Assembly: GCA_024234855.1 (NCBI GenBank)
Contig: JACKNN010000005.1
Coordinates: forward strand, 248,001 to 312,000
Direction: 5' to 3'
DNA: 64,000 bases
Origin: Pseudomonadales bacterium
Lineage (GTDB): Bacteria; Pseudomonadota; Gammaproteobacteria; Pseudomonadales; Halieaceae
Made by a program: the position numbers and the translations under genes. Below, in pieces: positions 26,303 through 34,708 of this stretch. Each line of letters opens with the position of its first letter. Position 1 is the first letter of the stretch. Under the pieces are notes generated by a model. It was not told the origin of the DNA, did not search any database, and saw only the letters and a list, made by a program, of their open reading frames with translations.

Positions 26303-27925
26303 ATGGCCACCCTCCACCAACACGATGTGCTCGTCATCGGCACCGGCGCCGCCGGACTGAGCCTGGCCCTGCACCTGCCGCCCCAGCTGCGCGTGGCGCT
26401 GATCTGCAAATCCCAGCTCAACGAGGGTTCCACCTACTGGGCCCAGGGCGGCATGGCAGCGGTACTGCACACCCGCGACACCGTCAGCTCACATGTCGAG
26501 GACACCCTCGCCGCGGGCGGCGGGCTGTGCCGGCGGGAGGCGGTGGAGTTTACCGTAAAAAACAGCCGCCGTTGCGTGGAGTGGCTGATCGACCAGGGTG
26601 TCGACTTCGACCTGAGGGAAGACCAGCACAGCATCGACCAGCGCGAATACCACCTGGCGATGGAGGGCGGGCACAGCCACCGGCGGATTATCCACGCCGC
26701 CGACCGCACCGGCAGCGCGATCTCCGAGGTGCTGACGCGGAAGGCCCAACAGGCGCCCAATATTGAGCTGTTCACCCAGCGCGTGGCGGTGGACCTGGTC
26801 GTGCAGGACGGCCGCTGCCAGGGCGCCTACATCCTCGATCGCGACAGCGACCGGGTCGAATTATTCCAGGCCAGGGCCGTTGTGCTCGCCACCGGCGGCG
26901 CCAGCAAGGCCTACCTTTATACCAGCAACCCCGATGGCGCCAGCGGCGACGGTATCGCCATGGCCTGGCGCGCCGGCTGCCGGGTGGCCAACCTCGAGTT
27001 CAATCAGTTCCACCCCACCTGCCTGTACCACCCCAGGGCGAAATCCTTCCTGATCACCGAGGCCATCCGCGGCGAGGGCGGCAGGCTGTTGCTGCCCGAC
27101 GGCAGCCGCTTCATGGACCAGTTCGATGAACGCGGCGAACTCGCCCCCCGGGATATCGTCGCCCGGGCGATCGACCACGAGATGAAACGCCTGGGCGCCG
27201 ACTGCGTCTTCCTCGACATCTCCCATAAACCGCGCGAGTTCCTGCAAAGCCACTTCCCCACCATCATGGCCCGCTGTGCGGAGCTCGGCATCGATATCGG
27301 CAGTGAACCGATCCCGGTGGTGCCCGCGGCCCATTACACCTGCGGTGGCGTCGTGGTGGACACGCGCGGCCGCACCGACCGGGACGGCCTCTATGCCATC
27401 GGTGAAACCTCCTGCACCGGCCTGCACGGCGCCAACCGCATGGCCAGCAACTCGCTGCTCGAATGCATCGTCTACGCCGAATCCGCGGCCATGGATATCG
27501 CCACCACCCTGGCGCAGGTCGGCGAGCCCGCACCCGCCCCGCCCTGGGATGAAAGCCAGGTGACGGATTCGGATGAAGACGTGGTGATTTCCCACAACTG
27601 GGATGAGTTGCGCCGCTTCATGTGGGACTACGTGGGTATCGTGCGCACCAACAAGCGGCTGCAGCGCGCGCTGCACCGGGTGCAGTTGCTGCAGGCGGAA
27701 ATCGCCGAATACTACGGCAACTACAAGGTCAGTAACGACCTGCTGGAGTTGCGCAACCTCGCGATGGTGGCGGAGCTGATGATTCGCTGCGCCATCTCCC
27801 GCAAGGAAAGTCGCGGCCTGCATTACACCCTGGACTACCCGGACCTGCTGCCCGAGGCAGTCGACACCGTACTCACCCCACCCGGTTCAGCGCTCCAGGG
27901 TAAGGCGAACGCGCAGACGGCGTAA
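26303..27925 (+). CDS. nadB: L-aspartate oxidase
   Basis: NadB is an FAD enzyme that oxidises L-aspartate to iminoaspartate, the first step of de novo NAD synthesis. The 540 residues have the N-terminal FAD dinucleotide fold VIGTGAAGLSLAL (about 12-24), the NEGSTYWAQGGMAA segment (about 38-51), the HPTCLYHP and GRFL-like active-site segments, and the GLHGANRMASNSLLE motif of the succinate dehydrogenase/NadB family. It diverges from rpoE. Its last 39 bases overlap the end of ygfX on the other strand. Confidence 0.96.
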   Translation: MATLHQHDVLVIGTGAAGLSLALHLPPQLRVALICKSQLNEGSTYWAQGGMAAVLHTRDTVSSHVEDTLAAGGGLCRREAVEFTVKNSRRCVEWLIDQGVDFDLREDQHSIDQREYHLAMEGGHSHRRIIHAADRTGSAISEVLTRKAQQAPNIELFTQRVAVDLVVQDGRCQGAYILDRDSDRVELFQARAVVLATGGASKAYLYTSNPDGASGDGIAMAWRAGCRVANLEFNQFHPTCLYHPRAKSFLITEAIRGEGGRLLLPDGSRFMDQFDERGELAPRDIVARAIDHEMKRLGADCVFLDISHKPREFLQSHFPTIMARCAELGIDIGSEPIPVVPAAHYTCGGVVVDTRGRTDRDGLYAIGETSCTGLHGANRMASNSLLECIVYAESAAMDIATTLAQVGEPAPAPPWDESQVTDSDEDVVISHNWDELRRFMWDYVGIVRTNKRLQRALHRVQLLQAEIAEYYGNYKVSNDLLELRNLAMVAELMIRCAISRKESRGLHYTLDYPDLLPEAVDTVLTPPGSALQGKANAQTA

Positions 27926-28312
27926 GTCCTCCGCGGCCGCACTGTCGGCGAACAGGAAGACTGCGCCGCGGCGCTCGCTCGCCGCTTCAACCCAGGCCAG
28001 GTGAATAACCCAGGGCAGGCAGGTACTGCCGGGGCGAAGGGTGATCGGGCACCGGCTCCCGCCCCGTTCCAGCATCCACTCACCCCGCTGCCAGCTGATA
28101 CAGGCGCCGGCCAGGTGCTGCCGCGCCACCTGCCGGCAAGCCCAGCCCACCGCGGGCAGCAACAGCAGCGCCGCCAGCGGGTAACCCCGCAGGGACAGGC
28201 GGCACAGGCCGGCGCCAAGCAGCAGGCAGAACAGGCCGTGCAACACCCGGTGAATACGGGAGTCAGCGATCCTCAGGCGCAGTGCGAGTGAATTCGAGTA
28301 CCTTGCTGACAA
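27887..28312 (-). CDS. ygfX: YgfX-family membrane protein (partner of SdhE)
   Basis: A 141-residue protein with two N-terminal transmembrane helices (about 23-38 and 42-58) and a cytoplasmic C-terminal domain. It matches the YgfX family, which is encoded with sdhE and was proposed in E. coli to affect cytoskeletal proteins. The start is uncertain: the frame begins at a TTG (28310-28312) overlapping sdhE by 50 bases, and there is no good ATG. The E. coli protein aligns from about this position. The 3' end overlaps the convergent nadB end by 39 bases. Confidence 0.72.
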   Translation of the reverse strand: MSARYSNSLALRLRIADSRIHRVLHGLFCLLLGAGLCRLSLRGYPLAALLLLPAVGWACRQVARQHLAGACISWQRGEWMLERGGSRCPITLRPGSTCLPWVIHLAWVEAASERRGAVFLFADSAAAEDLRRLRVRLTLER

Positions 28313-28538
28313 TGGCGCTCAGTTCCTCATCGTCGGGTCGTTCGCGCCGCAGGAACCAGGCAAACAGGTCCTGGTCCTCGCAGCGCATCAATTGCTGGAA
28401 GCGCCGGCGGTCGCGCTCGTCCAGATTGGGGTAGCGGGCGAGGACGAAGGGCTCCAGCACCAGGTCCAGTTCGAGCATGCCGCGTCGGCTGGCCCAGCGC
28501 ATGCGATTGATTTCCTCGGCCGGTATGTCGCCCGTCAT
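28263..28538 (-). CDS. sdhE: FAD assembly factor SdhE
   Basis: SdhE is a small cytosolic protein that promotes covalent flavinylation of SdhA and FrdA. The 91-residue product has the family RG motif in RRGMLELDLVLEPF (about 18-31) and the DLFAWFLRRE segment. The ATG at 28536-28538 is chosen (MTGDIPAEEINRMRWASRRG); the upstream open frame runs through repetitive intergenic DNA. It is followed by the overlapping ygfX. Confidence 0.92.
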   Translation of the reverse strand: MTGDIPAEEINRMRWASRRGMLELDLVLEPFVLARYPNLDERDRRRFQQLMRCEDQDLFAWFLRRERPDDEELSAIVSKVLEFTRTAPEDR

Positions 28539-28615
28539 AGTGCTCCCGCGTGTGATCAAAAGGGTCATCAAAGTACGCCATTGTACCGTCAATTGTCGGC
28601 GCGCACCCAGCGGCC

Positions 28616-28687
28616 CCTTCACAAGTGGCTCCTTCACAAGTGGCTCTTTCTCCAGATGTTGCGCCAGATGTTTCGCCAGATGCTGAC
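28616..28687. repeat. Short tandem repeats between sdhE and ygfZ
   Basis: A perfect 15-bp unit (CCTTCACAAGTGGCT) occurs twice in a row at 28616-28645. A 12-bp unit (CCAGATGTTGCG and close variants) follows about three times at 28652-28687. Both arrays lie in the divergent promoter region of sdhE and ygfZ, so slippage could change promoter spacing. They probably have no other function. Confidence 0.7.
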
Positions 28688-28740
28688 ACCACACACGCCA
28701 ACCCCTATGATTGACCAACCCCACACCGAGAGACAGGCCA

Positions 28741-29691
28741 TTGAGCTGCCACTACGCCGCACTCGAACACGAATCCCTGCTGCACCTGCAGGGACCCGAC
28801 GCCCGCACCTTCCTGCAGGGCCAGGTAACCTGCGATATACGCCGCCTGAGTGCATCGGCGGCTCTGGCCGGCAGCTACTGCACCGTCCAGGGCCGCGTGG
28901 TGTGCGACTTCCTGCTGTGCGAGCTATCGCCGGAGCACCTGGTGCTGCGCATGCGCCGGGATATCCGCGCGGCCAGTGCGGCCCTGTTCGCCAGATACAT
29001 CGTTTTTTCCAGGGCGAAGCTGGAAGCAGAGCGGGATGACTGGCGGGTAGTGGCCTGCTGGGGAGCGGAGGCGGCCCGTCAGCTGCAGGCGCTGTTTGGC
29101 GTGGTACCGAACGGCAAGTACAGCGCCTGCAATGGTGAGGGCTTCGCCCTGGTGCAGGTGGACGAGGCCGGCGAGCAATTCGAGTGCTACCTGCAGCAGG
29201 GTGTCGCAGCCGAGCCGCTGGCGCGAATCGAGGCGGAACTGCAGGCGGCAACCGAGCCGGCCTGGCAGGCGCGCCAGGTCGCCGCCGGCATCGCCCGCAT
29301 CGAGGCCGGCACCAGTGGCGAGTTTATCCCGCAGATGCTCAACTACGATGTCACCGGCCATATCAGCTTCAACAAGGGCTGCTACACCGGCCAGGAAGTG
29401 GTGGCCCGCATGCACTACCGCGGCAAGCCCAAGCGCCGGCTGTACCAGGCGATGATCGAGTCGACCTCACTGCCGGCAGCACAGGCGCCGCAGGCCGGCG
29501 CTGCCCTGTACACCGGCGGGAGCACGCAACCGGCAGGCAATGTCGTCAACTGCGTGCTCACCGGGGACGGGGATCTGGCACTGCTGGTAACCGCGACGAC
29601 CTCGGGTATCGACGCCGGTTTGCACCTGGCCGCTGCCGACGGGCCACTGCTGCGCACAGCGGAAGTACCCTACCCCGTCCCGGAAAAATAG
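28741..29691 (+). CDS. ygfZ: YgfZ/GcvT-like folate-dependent Fe-S cluster assembly protein
   Basis: YgfZ is a tetrahydrofolate-binding protein that helps assemble or repair Fe-S clusters, for example in MiaB. The 316 residues have the GcvT-like fold, with FLQGQVTCDIR near the start and the diagnostic KGCYTGQEVVAR motif (about 213-224), whose cysteine is essential in E. coli. The frame is open to 28711, but the TTG at 28741-28743 is preferred: GAGAGACAGG precedes it and the N-terminal length then matches Pseudomonas YgfZ. It diverges from sdhE across the tandem repeats. Confidence 0.88.
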   Translation: MSCHYAALEHESLLHLQGPDARTFLQGQVTCDIRRLSASAALAGSYCTVQGRVVCDFLLCELSPEHLVLRMRRDIRAASAALFARYIVFSRAKLEAERDDWRVVACWGAEAARQLQALFGVVPNGKYSACNGEGFALVQVDEAGEQFECYLQQGVAAEPLARIEAELQAATEPAWQARQVAAGIARIEAGTSGEFIPQMLNYDVTGHISFNKGCYTGQEVVARMHYRGKPKRRLYQAMIESTSLPAAQAPQAGAALYTGGSTQPAGNVVNCVLTGDGDLALLVTATTSGIDAGLHLAAADGPLLRTAEVPYPVPEK

Positions 29692-29791
29692 CTGCCCGAA
29701 CCCCGATTCGCTGTGGCCTTTTCGAAGGACTTCTCCCCGGGCGCGCCCGGTTCTGCTACTGACTGACGCAGGTGCACGAACAATACGACGC

Positions 29792-30475
29792 CTACCCCGG
29801 CAGCCGCCAGTCGATCGGGGTTTTGCCTTTCGCAGCGAGATACTCATTGGCCGCGACAAAATGCCCGCAGCCGAAAAAGCCGCGATGGGCACTGAGGGGT
29901 GACGGGTGCGGCGCCGAGAGCACGCAGTGGCGCTGGCGGTCGATGATCGCCCCCTTGCGCTGGGCGTAACTGCCCCAGAGCATGAACACCACCGACTCGC
30001 ACTGCGCATTGACCACATCGATCACCCGGTCGGTGAAAATCTCCCAGCCCTTGCCCTGGTGCGAGGCCGCGAGGCCCCGCTGCACCGACAGCACGCTGTT
30101 GAGCAGCAATACCCCCTGGTCCGCCCAGGCGGTGAGGTGGCCGTGGGTGGGAACCGGGTGACCCAACTCGGCGTGAATTTCCTTGAAGATGTTCTGCAGC
30201 GACGGCGGCACCTGGACACCGGGCCTGACGGAGAAACACAGGCCGTGGGCCTGGCCGTCGCCATGGTAGGGATCCTGGCCGAGAATGACGACCTTTACCT
30301 GCTCCAGCGGGGTATGGGCAAAGGCGTTGAACATCTCGCCGCCGGCGGGAAAGAGCTGTTTTCCCGCCTTTTTTTCCGCCAGCAGAAAAGCACGCAAAGC
30401 CGTCATGTAGGGCTGCTCAAACTCCGGCGCCAACTGCGCCAGCCAACGGCCCTCCAGTTGCACTGCCCTGCTCAT
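29792..30475 (-). CDS. ung: Uracil-DNA glycosylase
   Basis: Ung excises uracil from DNA in base-excision repair. The 227 residues contain the catalytic loop GQDPYHG (about 66-72) and the HPSPLSAHRGFFG motif (about 191-203), with the usual length. The gene lies 17 bases downstream of fbiC on the same strand, so it may be transcribed with the F420 operon. Confidence 0.96.
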   Translation of the reverse strand: MSRAVQLEGRWLAQLAPEFEQPYMTALRAFLLAEKKAGKQLFPAGGEMFNAFAHTPLEQVKVVILGQDPYHGDGQAHGLCFSVRPGVQVPPSLQNIFKEIHAELGHPVPTHGHLTAWADQGVLLLNSVLSVQRGLAASHQGKGWEIFTDRVIDVVNAQCESVVFMLWGSYAQRKGAIIDRQRHCVLSAPHPSPLSAHRGFFGCGHFVAANEYLAAKGKTPIDWRLPG

Positions 30476-30492
30476 CGGCCAGCCGCCCCCGC

Positions 30493-33018
30493 TCAGTTGC
30501 AGGCGGCCATGAGCATGACCTGTTCATATACGGGGTGCATGTCATCCGGCATCTCCGGATCCAGCCGCACGGTATCGATCGGCACCAGCCGCTTGGACCG
30601 CTCCCGCTTGCCGGCGCTGTCATTGTTCACCGGCGCCAGCGGCTGCGCCGCGAAGGCGGCCTCGCGGCGCCCGGGATCGACGTCACGATACAGGGTGGTT
30701 CGCATACGGGGCCGGCGCCCGGCGGCCACGATCTGTTGCTCCATGAAAGCCGGCGCCCACTCCTGGCCGTGACCGGAACCGGCGGCCCGGGTGATGCTCT
30801 CGTTCATCAGGGTGCCGCCCAGGTCATTGACCCCGGCGGCGAGACAGGCGGCGACGCCCTGCTGCCCCATTTTCACCCAGGAGGCCTGGATATTGTCGAT
30901 CAGCCCGTGCAATACCAGCCGGGCCACCGCGTGCATCAACAGCGCCTCGCGGAAGGTCGGCCCGCGCCTGGCCCTGCCCTTGAGATACATGGGCGCCTCC
31001 ATATGCACGAACGGCAAGGGCACGAACTCGGTAAAGCCGCCGGTGCGCTGTTGCAACTGGCGAATATGCCACAGGTGCCGCGCCCAGTGCCGCGGCTCGT
31101 CGATATGGCCGTACATGATGGTGGCGGTCGTCGGCAGTCCGACCCGGTGGGCGGCTTCGATAACCGCCAGCCACTGCTCGGTATCGAGCTTGTCGGGGCA
31201 CAGCACCTGCCGCACCTCGTCGTGCAACACCTCGGCCGCGGTACCGGGCAGGGTGTGGAGTCCCGCCGCCTTGAGCTGCAGCAGGAATGACTCGATCCCG
31301 ATGCCCAGGGTCGCCGCCCCCTGTGACACTTCCAGTGGGGAAAAGGCATGCACGTGCATACCGGGGGTAGCCGCGCGAACGGTGTGCAGGATATCGAGGT
31401 AAGTCTGGCCGGTGTAGTCCGGGTGAATCCCCCCCTGCATGCAAACCTCGGTGGCGCCGCGGTGCCAGGCTTCGACACAGCGCCCGGCGATCTCCTCGCC
31501 GCTGATATCGTAGGGCCGGCCCCGCAGGTCCTCGCTGTGCTTGCCCTTGGAAAAGGCGCAGAACTGGCACTTGAAATAGCAGACATTGGTGTAATTGATA
31601 TTGCGGTTGACGACGTAGCTCACGGCGTCACCGGTGACCTGTTTTCTGAGCGCGTCCGCCTGCTGCACCAGCCAGGCAAAATCGTCGCCCCGGGCCTGAA
31701 ACAGGCGGGTGATGTCGGCTTCCGGCAAGTCCTCCCGGGCCACACAGCGCTCGACGATGGCGCGAATATCGGCCGCCACGCCGGCAGCGGCGGGCGGGCT
31801 GCCGAGCAGCCGCGACTCGACAACGGGGATCGCTTTTTCCTCGCCCGGCACCCAGTCATCGCGCCGGGCGAAGCCGCTGGCGTCACTGTGACGCAGTACC
31901 GCCGCACGCAGCCCGGTATCGAGCCACTTCTGCGCGGCGGTGGCGTATGCCGGGTAAATGGTCAGCCGCTGATCGAGGAACTTGCCGGCAGCGCGGGTTT
32001 CCCGGGCCAGCTGGTCGAGATGGGGCCAGGGCGCCTCCGGGTTGACGTGGTCCGGGGTGAGCGGTGATACGCCGCCCCAATCATTGATGCCCGCCGCCAC
32101 CAGTTGCGGCAACACCCCCGGGCTCAGGTTGGGGGGCGCCTGGACACTCATACCCGGGCCGAACACCAGGCGGGCCACGGCGATGGTCCACAACAGGTCG
32201 TCGAGATCCGGTTCCGGCGCAGAGGCCATCCTGGTACCCGGCTTGGCCCGGAAATTCTGGATGATCACTTCCTGCAGGTGACCGTGGCGCTCGTGCACGG
32301 CGCGCAGTGCCAGCAGCGACTCGATGCGTTCACGGCGGGTCTCGCCGATACCGATCAGGATCCCCGAGGTGAACGGCACCGCCGCCTGGCCCGCCAGCTC
32401 CAGGGTCTGCAGGCGCAGCACCGGATCCTTGTCGGGGGAGCCGTAGTGCGGCATCCCCTTCTCACACAGTCGCGACGAGGCGGACTCCAGCATAATGCCC
32501 ATGGAGGCGCTGACCTCGCGCAAGCCGGCGATCTCACCAGCCGTCATGCAGCCGGCATTGATATGCGGCAGCAGGCCGGTCTCTGCCAGCACCCTGGACG
32601 CCACGTGGCGCAGGTATGACAGGGTATCGGCGAAGCCCATCTCCTGCAGCGCCTCGCGCGCGGCGCGATAACGCAACTCGGGTTTTTCCCCCAGGGTGAA
32701 CAGCGCTTCCTGGCAACCCAGGCGCGCGCCCTGGTGGCACAGGTCCAGCACCTGCTCCACGCTCATAAAGGCCCGGCCGATTTTTTTCGGGGTGCTGGCG
32801 AAGGTGCAGTAGTGGCAGACGTCGCGGCACAGGTGGGTGAGTGGGATAAATACCTTGCGCGAGTAGGTCACCACGTTGTGGAAACCACGATCCCGCAGTT
32901 CGCCCGCCACGGCCGCCAGCGCCGCCGTGTCGGGGAACGCCGCCAGGGCCAGTGCCTGTTCCGGACTGAGGCTCTGCCCCGCCAGCAGATCCGACTGCAA
33001 CGCCTGCCAATGCAACAT
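30493..33018 (-). CDS. fbiC: FO synthase, bifunctional FbiC (CofG-CofH fusion)
   Basis: FO synthase makes the deazaflavin FO from L-tyrosine and 5-amino-6-ribitylaminouracil. In this 841-residue fusion both radical-SAM halves are present. The first CX3CX2C is CRDVCHYC (Cys64, Cys68, Cys71; CofG part) and the second is CYFKCQFC (Cys480, Cys484, Cys487; CofH part), each followed by the usual TIM-barrel segments such as ETRRER and GHIDEPRHW. Actinobacterial FbiC has the same fused form. The ATG at 33016-33018 overlaps the cofC stop by one base (TAATG). It is the last F420 gene of the operon, before ung. Confidence 0.96.
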   Translation of the reverse strand: MLHWQALQSDLLAGQSLSPEQALALAAFPDTAALAAVAGELRDRGFHNVVTYSRKVFIPLTHLCRDVCHYCTFASTPKKIGRAFMSVEQVLDLCHQGARLGCQEALFTLGEKPELRYRAAREALQEMGFADTLSYLRHVASRVLAETGLLPHINAGCMTAGEIAGLREVSASMGIMLESASSRLCEKGMPHYGSPDKDPVLRLQTLELAGQAAVPFTSGILIGIGETRRERIESLLALRAVHERHGHLQEVIIQNFRAKPGTRMASAPEPDLDDLLWTIAVARLVFGPGMSVQAPPNLSPGVLPQLVAAGINDWGGVSPLTPDHVNPEAPWPHLDQLARETRAAGKFLDQRLTIYPAYATAAQKWLDTGLRAAVLRHSDASGFARRDDWVPGEEKAIPVVESRLLGSPPAAAGVAADIRAIVERCVAREDLPEADITRLFQARGDDFAWLVQQADALRKQVTGDAVSYVVNRNINYTNVCYFKCQFCAFSKGKHSEDLRGRPYDISGEEIAGRCVEAWHRGATEVCMQGGIHPDYTGQTYLDILHTVRAATPGMHVHAFSPLEVSQGAATLGIGIESFLLQLKAAGLHTLPGTAAEVLHDEVRQVLCPDKLDTEQWLAVIEAAHRVGLPTTATIMYGHIDEPRHWARHLWHIRQLQQRTGGFTEFVPLPFVHMEAPMYLKGRARRGPTFREALLMHAVARLVLHGLIDNIQASWVKMGQQGVAACLAAGVNDLGGTLMNESITRAAGSGHGQEWAPAFMEQQIVAAGRRPRMRTTLYRDVDPGRREAAFAAQPLAPVNNDSAGKRERSKRLVPIDTVRLDPEMPDDMHPVYEQVMLMAACN

Positions 33019-33740
33019 TAGCTTACCTCTTCTGTATTTCCAGCTGTGTCATATCCGGCCAGCGACGCCAGCGCCACCCCGATCCTGGCGCCCAGTAGCG
33101 TCCCTTCCAGCAGGGCCGCCGTCCTGCCGCTGGCTACGCCGCCCAGTCGCGCCAGCAGCAGCGCCAGGTCCTGTGCCTCGTCCACGTCCAGTCCGATCCC
33201 GGGCCGATGCAGCACGCGCGTCACAATCCCCTCGGCCTGTGCCGCCGCGATATGGCGCGCGCAACTGTCCACGCCAAAACAGAACGATGGCATGGACGCA
33301 GCGTCGAAACACAGCAAATTGGTGCCGGTGGCATGGCGGTCGCAGCCCACCACCAGGCCACCACAGGCCGCCCGGGCCGCGAGTGCTGCCGTGATATCCC
33401 CGGCATTGAGCAGCGGCAGATCCGCGTGCAGTACCAGCAGCGGCTGGGCGTGCTCCGCCAGCAGGCGCCTGCTGGCGCAGGCAAGCACCGCGTTCAGGCC
33501 GCTGCAGCCCAGTGTACTTTCCCGCCAGTGCGTGGCGCCGTAGCTGTCCGCCAGCAGGTGTGCGCAGGGGTCGTCCGACAACAGGGTTACACCGGCAATG
33601 TGCGGATGGGTGGTGAGCACCGCCAGCACATCTTCCAGCATGGCCTGCGCCAGGGCACGCCGCTCCGACGGGCTCAGCAAACCGGCCAGGCGGGTCTTGG
33701 CCTGTACCAGGTCCTTCAGCGGCACCAGCGCCTGCACCAC
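33018..33740 (-). CDS. cofC: Phospholactate or phosphoglycerate guanylyltransferase CofC/FbiD
   Basis: CofC activates a C3 acid phosphate (2-phospholactate, phosphoenolpyruvate or 3-phosphoglycerate, depending on organism) with GTP to a guanylyl diphospho-intermediate. The 240-residue protein has the nucleotidyltransferase pattern: VPLKDLVQAKTRLAG (6-20, in place of the MobA-like GG loop), LLSDDP, HADLPLL (metal/nucleotide site) and GCDRHATGTNLL. The C-terminal LDVDEAQDLALLL is typical. It lies 5 bases after cofD. The substrate cannot be told from the sequence alone. Confidence 0.92.
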   Translation of the reverse strand: MVQALVPLKDLVQAKTRLAGLLSPSERRALAQAMLEDVLAVLTTHPHIAGVTLLSDDPCAHLLADSYGATHWRESTLGCSGLNAVLACASRRLLAEHAQPLLVLHADLPLLNAGDITAALAARAACGGLVVGCDRHATGTNLLCFDAASMPSFCFGVDSCARHIAAAQAEGIVTRVLHRPGIGLDVDEAQDLALLLARLGGVASGRTAALLEGTLLGARIGVALASLAGYDTAGNTEEVS

Positions 33741-33745
33741 GGCTG

Positions 33746-34708
33746 TCAGCTTCCGCTCAACTGCAGGGTGAAGCGGGCGAGCGCCCGCTTGTCCGCCCTG
33801 CTTTTCATCACGGTCGAGGTTACCGCCACGGTGACTCCCAATTCGCCAATCTCCGCGGCCAGTGTAGCGTCACTTTGGTCGATCACGAAGCAATCCATCA
33901 GCCCCGGGTAGCGCTGGCAGTAGTGTCGCGCCACATCCAGCGCCGAGACGCCCATTCCCATTTCCGCCATCATCTTGGCGGCGGGTCCCTTGATGGCCAG
34001 CCCCGCGACGATCGGCGACACCACCACCACCGGGGCCGGACTCTCCCGCAGGGCCAGCCACAGGCCCGGCAGCTGCAGGATCGGATCGACACTGACGAAG
34101 GGATTGGATGGGCACACCACCACCCTGCCGAACGCCTTGCGCTGTAACAGCCGCATCACCTCCCGGTTGGGGTGGGCGGCGGATATCCCGTCAAAACTGA
34201 AGCCGGTCACCGGCGGTTCGCAGCGGTCGCGCACAAAGTAGTGCTGGAATGGCAGGTCGCCACGGTCTGTGTGCACCATCGTGCGCACCGGGTCATCCGT
34301 CATGGGGTGAATATGGCTGGCGATGCCCAACCGCACCGCCAGGGCGGCCGTGAACGCGCTGAGCCGCATGCCAGACTTCAGCTGCCGCGTGCGCCACAGG
34401 TGGGTGGCCAGGTCCCGGTCGCCCAACCTGAACCAGGTCTCGCCGCCGAGTTCTTCCAGGGCGGTCATAGTCTGCCAGGTTTCACCCTCGAGGCCCCAGC
34501 CCAGGGTCTGGTTGGCGCGACCCGACAAGGTATACAACAGCGTATCGATGTCCGGGCAGATATCCAGGCCGAGATGCCGGAAGTCATCGCCGGTATTGGT
34601 CAGTACATGTAATTGGCCCGGCGCCAGCACATCCGCCAGGCCGAGGGCGAGCTTGGCGCCGCCGACACCGCCGGAAAGCGCGAGCACTGGCTGCGACGCC
34701 GCTGCCAT
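33746..34708 (-). CDS. cofD: 2-phospho-L-lactate transferase CofD/FbiA
   Basis: CofD transfers the guanylyl-activated C3 unit to FO, giving F420-0 or dehydro-F420-0. The 320-residue protein has the conserved ALSGGVGGAKLALGL start (about 10-24), the NTGDDFRHLGL motif (38-48), CPDIDTLLY (51-59) and the CPSNPFVSVDPIL loop (about 198-210). All are standard for FbiA. The ATG overlaps the cofE stop by one base. It lies in the middle of npdG-cofE-cofD-cofC-fbiC. Confidence 0.96.
   Translation of the reverse strand: MAAASQPVLALSGGVGGAKLALGLADVLAPGQLHVLTNTGDDFRHLGLDICPDIDTLLYTLSGRANQTLGWGLEGETWQTMTALEELGGETWFRLGDRDLATHLWRTRQLKSGMRLSAFTAALAVRLGIASHIHPMTDDPVRTMVHTDRGDLPFQHYFVRDRCEPPVTGFSFDGISAAHPNREVMRLLQRKAFGRVVVCPSNPFVSVDPILQLPGLWLALRESPAPVVVVSPIVAGLAIKGPAAKMMAEMGMGVSALDVARHYCQRYPGLMDCFVIDQSDATLAAEIGELGVTVAVTSTVMKSRADKRALARFTLQLSGS

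Noticed and set aside
29738..29753. A GC palindrome (CCGGGCGCGCCCGG) between ygfZ and ung, as a terminator.
   Set aside because: No run of T follows on either strand, so it does not look like an intrinsic terminator.
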